Assembly (NCBI GenBank): GCA_009920595.1 | Contig: RFZR01000022.1 | Span: 1-14,843 of the forward strand | Origin: Alphaproteobacteria bacterium | GTDB taxonomy: Bacteria > Pseudomonadota > Alphaproteobacteria > Rhizobiales > Beijerinckiaceae | Direction of reading: 5' to 3' | Length of the DNA: 14,843 nucleotides | Shown here: positions 7,586-13,742 of the stretch, one piece after another | How the letters are laid out: each line of letters begins with the position of its first letter | How positions within the stretch are numbered: position 1 is the stretch's first letter | The notes under the pieces: model-generated | Database searches by the model: none | What the model saw: the letters and a program-made list of their open reading frames with translations, nothing else | Told to the model about the DNA's origin: nothing | Made by a program: the position numbers and the translations under genes

Positions 7586-8182
7586 ATGGTGCAGAACATT
7601 TTTCGGGTTGGTCTTGTGGCTTTGGTGTCCCTTTTTGTGGCGTCCTGCGCGACAACACCAACATCGCAATCAAATATGTCGGGCGGCGTTGTGGACGTTT
7701 CCTATGAAGCTGTGGGCCTCGTGAATTCCTTCCGTGCCCAAAATGGTCTTGGTCCCGTAAGCGTTGACTCCGCCGTTGTTGAAGCCGCGCGCTATCAGGC
7801 GGTTGCGATGGCGTCGCGCGATGTGCTTTCCCACGAAGTCGCCGGCGACTTCACAACGCGCATGAATAATGCCGGCTTTACCTATGCACTTGCTACAGAA
7901 AATGTTGGCGCTGCAGATCGATCTGTTGCTGACTCGATCAATGCCTGGATCCGTTCGCCCCATCATCGCGAGAATATGCTGATGAGGGAGGCCAAATATA
8001 TGGGCATGATCAGAGCGAGCGCGCCGGGCTCACGCTATCGGACTTATTGGGCACTCATTCTCACATCAGCCCAGGCAGGTTCGGGCCCGAAAATCATCTA
8101 CAGCTCGGCCAAGCCCAGCCGAGGGAAAGTTGGAACGCCCTTTGAAAATGACGGCGTCCAGATTTTCTTCACAGGGCAATAA
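7586..8182 (+). CDS. CAP/SCP-domain lipoprotein
   Basis: This is a 198-aa predicted lipoprotein. The N-terminus is a short basic-hydrophobic signal ending in the lipobox FVAS-C with Cys21 as the lipidation site, followed by a Thr/Ser/Asn-rich linker. Residues about 40-165 form a CAP (SCP/PR1-like) domain. It opens with VNSFRAQNGLGPV and keeps the cavity residues His83 (LSHEVAGDF), Glu105 (ATENVGA) and the HHREN motif (126-130), followed by YMGM. Bacterial CAP proteins are secreted or surface-bound, and their substrates are mostly unknown; SafA/YkwD-like relatives are linked to the cell wall. A good ribosome site lies 8 nt before the ATG. The gene is monocistronic and converges on hemB with a 16-nt gap. 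The tail after residue 165 (KPSRGKVGTPFENDGVQIFF) matches no domain I know. The family call is firm; the cellular role is unknown. Confidence 0.9.
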   Translation: MVQNIFRVGLVALVSLFVASCATTPTSQSNMSGGVVDVSYEAVGLVNSFRAQNGLGPVSVDSAVVEAARYQAVAMASRDVLSHEVAGDFTTRMNNAGFTYALATENVGAADRSVADSINAWIRSPHHRENMLMREAKYMGMIRASAPGSRYRTYWALILTSAQAGSGPKIIYSSAKPSRGKVGTPFENDGVQIFFTGQ

Positions 8183-8186
8183 TGGA

Positions 8187-8209
8187 TCGCGCGCAGATTT
8201 AGCGCGCGA
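8187..8209. terminator. perfect 8-bp hairpin between CAP gene and hemB
   Basis: TCGCGCGC (8187-8194) and GCGCGCGA (8202-8209) are perfect inverted repeats around the 7-nt loop AGATTTA. The hemB stop codon lies at 8199-8201 inside the loop, and the right arm encodes the last hemB codons. There is no clear U-tract on either strand. A GC-only stem placed exactly at a convergent junction suggests a bidirectional terminator or a 3'-end stabiliser. Confidence 0.5.
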
Positions 8210-9203
8210 GCATTTCCGCAACACGCGGTGCGAAATAAGTGAGAATGCCATCGGCACCAGCGCGTTTGAAGGCGAGTAAGCTTTCAAGCATCGCACGGTC
8301 ACCATCAAGCCAACCATTTTTCGCAGCCGCCATGATCATCGCATACTCACCTGAGACCTGGTAGGCGAAGGTGGGCACGCCGAAATGTTCGCGCACACGG
8401 TGAACAATATCGAGATAGGGCATACCTGGTTTTACCATGACCATGTCGGCACCTTCTTCGAGATCAAGCGCCACTTCTCTGATGGCCTCTTCGCCATTGG
8501 CCGGATCCATTTGATAGGTTCGTTTATCGCCCACCAATGTTGCCGAGGTTCCGATCGCGTCGCGGAAGGGACCATAAAAGGCGGAGGCATATTTCGCGGC
8601 ATAGGCCATAATTTGAACGGCCTCATGACCATGATCATCAAGAGCCGCGCGGATGGCTCCCACGCGTCCATCCATCATATCGGAAGGCGCGATGATGTCT
8701 GAGCCTGCTTCTGCTTGAACCAGTGCCTGACGGGCAAGCTGGAATACGGTTTCATCATTCAGAATGGTCTCGCCCGAGAGCAATCCGTCATGACCATGGC
8801 TTGTATAGGGATCAAGGGCGACATCGGTCATCAAGCCTATTGAGGGCGCGACCTTTTTGATCGCGCGACAGGCCTGACAGACGAGATTGTTAGAATTGAG
8901 CGCTTCGCTTCCTGTGGCGTCACGCTTTGCCGGATCCGTATAGGGAAAGAGCGCGATGACCGGAATGCCGAGCTTGGCGGCTTTTTCAGCATCCCGAGCC
9001 GCTTCATCGACGCTCAACCTTTCAACGCCCGGCATGGAGGCAACAGGCACGCGCTGATTGACGCCATCGACGACAAAAATCGGCCAGATGAGATCATCCG
9101 TGGTCAAGCGATTTTCACGAACCAGCCGACGCGACCATTCCGCTTTCCGGTTCCGCCGAGGGCGATGAGGCAAAATCAAGCGCGCAGAGTCGCGGGACGC
9201 CAT
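8199..9203 (-). CDS. hemB: porphobilinogen synthase (delta-aminolevulinate dehydratase), Mg type
   Basis: HemB joins two 5-aminolevulinate molecules into porphobilinogen for haem, sirohaem, cobalamin and, where present, bacteriochlorophyll. With the start used here it has 334 aa. The two Schiff-base lysines are K204 (MAYAAKYASAFYGPFR) and K258 (VMVKPGMPYLDIV). The metal-site segment reads DVALDPYTSHGHDG: the three Zn-binding Cys of E. coli HemB are replaced by Ala, Asp and Asp, the Mg/K-dependent form usual in alphaproteobacteria. I place the start at the ATG whose first base is 9203, because GGAG lies 9 nt upstream of it on the coding strand (9213-9216). A second ATG, seven codons upstream at 9224, has no ribosome site and would add MGLECVT. 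The gene is divergent from the small membrane-protein gene and shares about 150 nt of control region with it. Confidence 0.96.
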   Translation of the reverse strand: MASRDSARLILPHRPRRNRKAEWSRRLVRENRLTTDDLIWPIFVVDGVNQRVPVASMPGVERLSVDEAARDAEKAAKLGIPVIALFPYTDPAKRDATGSEALNSNNLVCQACRAIKKVAPSIGLMTDVALDPYTSHGHDGLLSGETILNDETVFQLARQALVQAEAGSDIIAPSDMMDGRVGAIRAALDDHGHEAVQIMAYAAKYASAFYGPFRDAIGTSATLVGDKRTYQMDPANGEEAIREVALDLEEGADMVMVKPGMPYLDIVHRVREHFGVPTFAYQVSGEYAMIMAAAKNGWLDGDRAMLESLLAFKRAGADGILTYFAPRVAEMLAR

Positions 9204-9225
9204 GGTTACACACTCCAATCCCATC

Positions 9226-9311
9226 TATTTCTTGTCTTGAGGAGAGCTTTTACCATCGCCTTGGTTGTCTTCGGAAGAGGAAGAGGCGATATTTCTTGTC
9301 GAATTATTCGA
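9226..9311. repeat. 11-nt direct repeats and odd palindrome in the hemB divergent region
   Basis: TATTTCTTGTC occurs twice in the same orientation, at 9226-9236 and 9290-9300, with start points 64 nt apart. The second copy is followed directly by an odd palindrome, TCGAAT-T-ATTCGA (9299-9311). Both lie between the hemB start and the start of the small membrane-protein gene, so they are candidate regulator sites. No promoter hexamers can be assigned with confidence. Confidence 0.4.
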
Positions 9312-9354
9312 TCTGTTTTGCTCCCTCTTTGGGGCGAAAGGCATAAAACGACCC

Positions 9355-9768
9355 ATGGCCATTCACCTCGATGTCTCGCAAACCAAGCTGCATTTCGTTC
9401 TGCAGGTCGCCTATCGGATCTTGGCGGTTTTTTGGCTGATCAAGGGGTTTTGGGCTTGGGCGGACCTGACGGGTGTCCTTGGATCTGGTCTACATTTGGC
9501 GAAGACCGATTTTGAAGCGGATATGGCGATGGCTTTGATTTTTGCGATCCTCGATCTGATTGCAGGTGTCGCACTGTGGATGTCCTGGCGGTGGGGCGCA
9601 GGCGTTTGGTTTCTTGTGGCCACCGCTTATGGCCTCTCAGCCATTGCCGCGCAGGCGAGTTTCGGAAGTAAATTTTTGGGCGTGTTAACGCTTGCGCTGG
9701 TCGTGATCCATCTGATGCGGATCTTTTTCGTTCGGGCACAACCCGAAAAACGGCTCACAATTGTTTGA
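9355..9768 (+). CDS. small four-helix membrane protein, DUF6163-like
   Basis: This is a 137-aa hydrophobic protein. Four membrane segments can be seen: roughly residues 11-42 (LHFVLQVAYRILAVFWLI), 57-76 (MALIFAILDLIAGVALW), 80-100 (GAGVWFLVATAYGLSAIAA) and 107-127 (FLGVLTLALVVIHLMRIFF), with a short charged tail RAQPEKRL. Size, topology and position between hemB and a LdtR-type MarR gene fit the uncharacterised DUF6163 family of Hyphomicrobiales, as far as I can recall it; no function is known. I chose the ATG at 9355. A longer frame begins at a TTG (9265) and would add 30 acidic, non-membrane residues without a good ribosome site, which I think is spurious. A hairpin with T-rich tail follows at 9810-9836. 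Confidence 0.7.
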   Translation: MAIHLDVSQTKLHFVLQVAYRILAVFWLIKGFWAWADLTGVLGSGLHLAKTDFEADMAMALIFAILDLIAGVALWMSWRWGAGVWFLVATAYGLSAIAAQASFGSKFLGVLTLALVVIHLMRIFFVRAQPEKRLTIV

Positions 9769-9809
9769 GTTTTAATTGGTCCATTTTTAGCCATTGGCTT
9801 TTCATCCTG

Positions 9810-9836
9810 CTTACCCTTTTTAAGGTAAGGTTTTCT
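9810..9836 (+). terminator. candidate intrinsic terminator after the DUF6163-like gene
   Basis: CTTACC (9810-9815) pairs with GGTAAG (9824-9829) around the 8-nt loop CTTTTTAA, followed by GTTTTCTT. The stem is only 6 bp and half AT. However, it lies 41 nt after the stop codon, is followed by a T-rich run, and separates this gene from the ldtR promoter region. Confidence 0.5.
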
Positions 9837-9876
9837 TAGGGACAAAAATTAATTCGTCTTTTACGAGCATTCTCAT

Positions 9877-9912
9877 ATTCCCTAACGTCAAAATTGTATT
9901 ACGTTTGGGAAT
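9877..9912. promoter_or_regulatory. long dyad upstream of ldtR, candidate operator
   Basis: ATTCCCTAACGT (9877-9888) and ACGTTTGGGAAT (9901-9912) are inverted repeats matching at 11 of 12 positions (only T9883/T9906 fails), around an AT-rich 12-nt spacer. The arm centres are 24 nt apart. The dyad ends 17 nt before the ldtR ATG and next to its ribosome site AAGGGG (9914-9919). A MarR-type dimer binding here would fit autoregulation. In the transcript the same bases could form a hairpin ahead of the ribosome site. Confidence 0.5.
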
Positions 9913-9929
9913 TAAGGGGATGATCTCCG

Positions 9930-10442
9930 ATGAATAAGATGGTCAAGATTTCTGTAAATGACGCTTCGGTGAAGACGCTGGGGGCCGCAGCGCCTGTTTA
10001 TCTTGAATCGCTTTCGCTCGTCGAAAGGCTTCACCGGGGACTGCTTGACGTGGTCAAGGATGAGTTTGACCGTCGCGGCCGTTCGGACGTCAATCCGGTT
10101 CAGGCCTTGTTGCTTTTCAACATTGGCGACAAAGAGCTGACCGCAGGTGAATTGCGTTCACGCGGCTATTATCTCGGCTCCAACGTCTCCTACAACGTCA
10201 AGAAATTGGTCGAGACGGGCTATCTCTCGCATGAAAGATCGCGCGTGGATCGGCGGTCTGTAAGGATCCGTCTGACCGAAAAGGGACGCCAAATCCACGA
10301 CATCGTGCAGGGGCTTTATTCCAAACATACCCGCACGGTGGAACGGGTAGGGGGTATCAGCGAGCCCGAATTTCGCTCGGCCAACGCTATTTTGATGCGG
10401 CTCGAACGCTTTTTCAGCGATAATGTGAAATATCGGCTTTAA
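9930..10442 (+). CDS. ldtR: MarR-family winged-helix regulator LdtR
   Basis: This is a 170-aa cytoplasmic regulator. Dimerisation helices flank a winged helix-turn-helix: ELTAGELRSRGYYLGSNVSYN (about 69-89), recognition helix continuing to VKKLVETGYL, then the beta-wing HERSRVDRRSVRIRLTEKG (101-119). The order, with an L,D-transpeptidase gene next downstream on the same strand, matches LdtR/LdtP. In 'Candidatus Liberibacter asiaticus' LdtR is reported as an activator of ldtP and of osmotic-stress tolerance, with small-molecule ligands in its MarR cleft. Here the ribosome site is AAGGGG (9914-9919). The 104-nt gap to ldtP has its own promoter-like element, so the two genes need not share a transcript. 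The MarR call is certain; orthology to LdtR rests on context and sequence feel. Confidence 0.9.
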   Translation: MNKMVKISVNDASVKTLGAAAPVYLESLSLVERLHRGLLDVVKDEFDRRGRSDVNPVQALLLFNIGDKELTAGELRSRGYYLGSNVSYNVKKLVETGYLSHERSRVDRRSVRIRLTEKGRQIHDIVQGLYSKHTRTVERVGGISEPEFRSANAILMRLERFFSDNVKYRL

Positions 10443-10510
10443 GAACGACACTTTTTCTTCGTCATCAAATTGCCAAAACTCGGGCGCTAGAGAGGCATCT
10501 CAAAAGCGTT

Positions 10511-10546
10511 GTGACAGGAATCATTAACGCGGTTTTGCGATAATGA
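10511..10546 (+). promoter_or_regulatory. ldtP promoter with overlapping dyad
   Basis: TGCGATAAT (10536-10544) is an extended -10 element: TGN plus GATAAT, five of six matches to consensus. GTGACA (10511-10516) resembles a -35, but the 22-nt spacer is too long for unaided sigma-70 use. Over the spacer and the -10 lies a dyad, TCATTAACGC (10521-10530) with GCGATAATGA (10537-10546), matching at nine of ten positions around GGTTTT. A start of transcription near 10551 would give a leader of about 20 nt before the preferred ldtP ATG. An overlong spacer covered by an operator fits activator control, but that is inference. Confidence 0.5.
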
Positions 10547-10570
10547 ATGTGTTCTGGGTTTGGGATTTTG

Positions 10571-11845
10571 ATGATGGTTGGTTCTTTCGGGGTTTCCCGT
10601 CGCGATTTTTTACGCGGCTCGACTGCTTTAGCCGCAATAGCCTTCGGTGCTGGTTCTGCCCTCGCGCAGGACATGATGGACGAAACCGGTGATCAGGCCG
10701 AGTGGGTGCAAAGCTATGACGCCGCCACATCAAAGACATTAGACCGTTCAACTGCACCGTTACTGTCTCCCGGAACCGTCGCTGCTACGGAAGCGGCGAT
10801 TGAAAAATTCAAATTGTTTATCGCCAAGGGCGGATGGCCGCTTGTTCCGACTGTGCCGTTGAAGCTCGGGATGCAAGATCCCGCTGTTATTGATCTCAGA
10901 AAAAGATTGATGGCGTCTGGTGACCTTGATCTTGAAGCCGGTCTTTCCGATGTGTTCGACTCTTTCGTTGAAACGGGTGTGAAGCGTTTTCAAGAATTGC
11001 ATGGCTTGCGTCCATCCGGTCTTGTCACGCGTCAAACGATTACCGCTTTCAACATTCCAGCCGATGTTCGCCTCAAGCAGCTTGAAGTGAATCTCGTAAG
11101 GCTCCGCTCTTACGCTTCCAATCCGGGCAAGAGATTTGTAACTGCCAATATTCCGGGTGCGCTTGTCGAAACGGTTGAGGACGGTGTTGTTCAAACGCGC
11201 CATGCGGCAGGCGTTGGAAAGATTGATCGTCAATCGCCGATCATGACCACGCGCGTTATTGATATCAATTTCAATCCGTTCTGGACCGTACCTGCGTCGA
11301 TCATCAAAAAAGATCTTATTCCGAAGATGCAGGCCAATCCTAATTATCTGATCGAGAACAAGATCAGAATTTTCACTAAAGACGGAAATGAAATCCAATC
11401 CAGTCAGGTGAACTGGAAGACGGATGAGGCGACACGTTATCAATTCCGCCAAGATCCGGGTGGTGAATTCAATTCGCTTGGATTTGTGCGCATCAATATC
11501 GCCAATCCTTATGGTGTCTATATGCATGACACACCGGCCAAAGGTATTTTTGGCGATGATTTCCGCTTTGTGTCGTCAGGCTGTATGCGCGTGCAGAATG
11601 TGCGTGATTATGTCGAATGGTTGCTTAAAGACACACCCGGCTGGACACGCGAACAAATTGATGAAGCGATCCAATCAGGCCAGCGTGTTGATGCGAAATT
11701 GACAAAACCTGTTCCCGTTTTTTGGGTCTATATCACCGCATGGGCGACGCCGGACGGTCTCATTCAATTCCGCGATGACATTTATAACAAAGACGGTTTA
11801 GGACAGGTGCCTTTGGTCACGACTGTAAAAGCGACTGACGAATAA
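10571..11845 (+). CDS. ldtP: Tat-exported L,D-transpeptidase with peptidoglycan-binding domain (LdtP)
   Basis: LdtP makes or breaks 3-3 or anchoring cross-links in periplasmic peptidoglycan. With the start used here it has 424 aa. The N-terminus has a twin-arginine motif, SRRDFLRG (9-16), a hydrophobic stretch TALAAIAFGAGSA, and an ALA cleavage site before Gln33, so Tat export of a folded enzyme is predicted. A PG_binding_1-like domain lies at about 92-165 (DPAVIDLRKRLMASGDL ... VKRFQELHGL). The YkuD domain follows, with His319 (MHDTPAKGIF) and SSGCMRV with nucleophile Cys338 and Arg340. An in-frame ATG at 10547 would add MCSGFGIL but overlaps the -10/dyad and lacks a ribosome site; 10571 or 10574 sits behind GGGA. 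The Cys/His set is intact. Its TAA directly abuts the AsmA stop on the other strand. Confidence 0.92.
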   Translation: MMVGSFGVSRRDFLRGSTALAAIAFGAGSALAQDMMDETGDQAEWVQSYDAATSKTLDRSTAPLLSPGTVAATEAAIEKFKLFIAKGGWPLVPTVPLKLGMQDPAVIDLRKRLMASGDLDLEAGLSDVFDSFVETGVKRFQELHGLRPSGLVTRQTITAFNIPADVRLKQLEVNLVRLRSYASNPGKRFVTANIPGALVETVEDGVVQTRHAAGVGKIDRQSPIMTTRVIDINFNPFWTVPASIIKKDLIPKMQANPNYLIENKIRIFTKDGNEIQSSQVNWKTDEATRYQFRQDPGGEFNSLGFVRINIANPYGVYMHDTPAKGIFGDDFRFVSSGCMRVQNVRDYVEWLLKDTPGWTREQIDEAIQSGQRVDAKLTKPVPVFWVYITAWATPDGLIQFRDDIYNKDGLGQVPLVTTVKATDE

Positions 11846-13639
11846 TCACTGTTCCGGCGTGGTCGTGCCTTGGCGTTTCAAAATGCGCGCCACATCAGGT
11901 GTAACAACAGGATCGTCAAAACTTCCTGTCACTGTGTAAGGCAGAATGGCGGGTGCGGTGCCGTTTTCGGGATCAGGTCCGGTTGCGATCCCTTCAAGCG
12001 TCAATCGCCGTTCGCCAATATTCACTTGACCGGTCATCGTCATGCCATTTGGCGGGAAAATCATTTCCGCCTTCTCGAGCGTTGCATTTCCGTTCGCAAT
12101 CGCGGCGTTGACATGAACACGATCAAAATCGGTCTTGCCACCTTTCATATCGCGGATGGCCGATAGAGTGCGCGTCTCGATACGTTTCAGGATGGTCGCG
12201 AGATTGACACCATTCAGAGTGCCATTGCTGATCGTTACATCGGTCGTTCCTGAAAGCGCTTTCATGATCGCGTCTGCCGTGCGCCCCTTCGATTCAAATT
12301 CAAATTTTCCTTCTGTGGTACCTTCGATCTTTCTCATATCCATGAGCGCGAGTGTTGCTTGCGCCAAATCGAGATTATCAAAGCTGCCGTGAAGCGCTAA
12401 ACGATACCCTTCATCCTCAGGCTTGATCGATACTTTTCCTTTTGCCGATCCTTGAAAGAGTTTTGAGCCGCCTAAAGTCAGATCAAGCGCGCGATCTTTC
12501 GCAAGGATTGAAACGGCGAGATTGGCGATCCGCACAATACCGAGATTCACACGTTCTGCTGAAAGTCGAACATCGAAATCTTGCTCGGGTGTAAGACCAT
12601 TCGAGAGCGGTTCTGTTTTCCATCCTTGCGCCTGCTTTGGCCAAAGAGGCGACAAAAACTCAGTGACATCCATATCGCCCGCTGAAAGACTTCCGAAAAT
12701 GAGAGGGCGTTCACCACCAACATCAAGGCCGATGCCGCCTTGCATTTCGATCTTGCCGAGGGTGAGCGCCGCCTCGCGAATGGCGATGCGCTCACTCGTA
12801 ATTTCCGCCGCCCCTTTAACCGCCAACGGTGTCGTGAAGGTCAAAGGCGGATCGATATCGAGCCATTTGCCGAAGCGATCAAGCGCCTTGATGGCGAGAT
12901 CGATTGTGCCTGCAAAATGAAGTTCCGGCGTTGTGGCCAAAGCGCCTTCAAGAGTGATCGTGCCGGGCGCGCTCTTGATCAGAAGTGTTGAAGCTTTGCT
13001 TCCTGTTTTCGGGTCGATAGGGTCGATCCGAGCGCTCACATCGACGGCCTCGCTTTTCCATGGCAGGCGAAGATCGAAATCGATCCGCCCCGCTTTGGTG
13101 ATCGACAAATCTGCGTCAAATTTCTCAACAAAGGAGACGGGCGCGTCAGCGGCCACCACAATTCGACCCCCGCGGATGGCGATCGCTTCGATTGGGCTTT
13201 GTTGGATTGTATCTGCCGCGCCCAGTGCGCCGGTTAAAAGCGCAAGCGCATTTTGGCGTGTCTCGGGAAGGCTCGAGGGTGGCAGCGTGATCACGGGATC
13301 ATTGACCGTCAGGCTCGAGCCTGAAAGCCCGCCCGATAACAAGGCCATCACACTCACAGGAACCGAGGCCTGTTGAGATTTTATAGAAAATTTGTCTTTT
13401 TTAGAGATAGTTAGATTATATATCTGAAGTGTTGGACGAGGCAAAATCGACAAAGAAGCCGAGAGATCAAGCGTCACATCTGGACCGAGAAATCCGATCA
13501 AAGTCGGCCTGATCAAGCGCCCAGCGCGTTCGCCATCGACAGGAACCGAAATCAGGCTGCCAACGCCAATAAGGGCGAGGAAGAGAAGGGCCGCAATGCC
13601 GAGGCGTCGTGCCTGTCGCTTGATGTCAAAGGGGCGCAT
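11846..13639 (-). CDS. AsmA-family envelope protein
   Basis: This is a 597-aa protein with one N-terminal membrane segment (about 13-31: LGIAALLFLALIGVGSLI) and a large periplasmic part made of repeated beta-strands. That layout fits AsmA-like bridge proteins thought to affect phospholipid or outer-membrane traffic. Family-like pieces are VDGERAGRLIRPTLIGFLG near the start, LQIYNLTI, and the C-terminal AsmA segment GTTDVTISNGTLNGVNLATIL (about 471-491) followed by the FDRVHVNAAIANGNATLEKAEM strands. I do not recognise a specific named member. Residues 71-90 are encoded by an AT-rich run with codons rare in the rest of the gene (ATA, CTA, TCT). No clear ribosome site precedes the ATG, the weakest being AGGA about 20 nt upstream. 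It is divergent from the ligase gene and converges on ldtP with no gap. Confidence 0.88.
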   Translation of the reverse strand: MRPFDIKRQARRLGIAALLFLALIGVGSLISVPVDGERAGRLIRPTLIGFLGPDVTLDLSASLSILPRPTLQIYNLTISKKDKFSIKSQQASVPVSVMALLSGGLSGSSLTVNDPVITLPPSSLPETRQNALALLTGALGAADTIQQSPIEAIAIRGGRIVVAADAPVSFVEKFDADLSITKAGRIDFDLRLPWKSEAVDVSARIDPIDPKTGSKASTLLIKSAPGTITLEGALATTPELHFAGTIDLAIKALDRFGKWLDIDPPLTFTTPLAVKGAAEITSERIAIREAALTLGKIEMQGGIGLDVGGERPLIFGSLSAGDMDVTEFLSPLWPKQAQGWKTEPLSNGLTPEQDFDVRLSAERVNLGIVRIANLAVSILAKDRALDLTLGGSKLFQGSAKGKVSIKPEDEGYRLALHGSFDNLDLAQATLALMDMRKIEGTTEGKFEFESKGRTADAIMKALSGTTDVTISNGTLNGVNLATILKRIETRTLSAIRDMKGGKTDFDRVHVNAAIANGNATLEKAEMIFPPNGMTMTGQVNIGERRLTLEGIATGPDPENGTAPAILPYTVTGSFDDPVVTPDVARILKRQGTTTPEQ

Positions 13640-13671
13640 TGATGACGGCTATCTTTTTCCTAAACCAAACT

Positions 13672-13737
13672 CGGTATACATCGGCCGCCAGGATACCGGA
13701 AGCGAGGGAGCACACTCGCTTCTGGATAAAAGGGGGA
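13672..13737 (+). promoter_or_regulatory. leader hairpins ahead of the acetoacetate-CoA ligase gene
   Basis: CCGGAAGCGAG (13696-13706) pairs with CTCGCTTCTGG (13715-13725) as an 11-bp stem (ten Watson-Crick pairs and one G-U) around an 8-nt loop. An alternative stem, CGGTAT (13672-13677) with ATACCG (13693-13698), shares three bases with it, so the two exclude each other. The ribosome site AGGGGGAG (about 13731-13738) starts only 5 nt after the main stem. It may be an operator in DNA or a switchable 5' leader in RNA. It is too short and lacks the conserved core of any riboswitch class I know. Confidence 0.45.
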
Positions 13738-13742
13738 GACGG

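Noticed and set aside
9265..9354. N-terminal extension of the small membrane protein from a TTG start
   Set aside because: The 30 extra residues are acidic and unlike the rest of the protein, there is no good ribosome site, and the ATG at 9355 gives a normal length for the family.
10760..11527. 255-codon open frame on the minus strand inside ldtP
   Set aside because: It is fully antisense to a clear L,D-transpeptidase, shows no domain, and its composition (Arg/Ile/His-rich) is what reverse reading of a coding frame gives.
12522..12920. 132-codon plus-strand frame inside the AsmA gene
   Set aside because: It is antisense to a continuous 597-aa frame and Ser/Arg/Pro-rich without a domain; no ribosome site.
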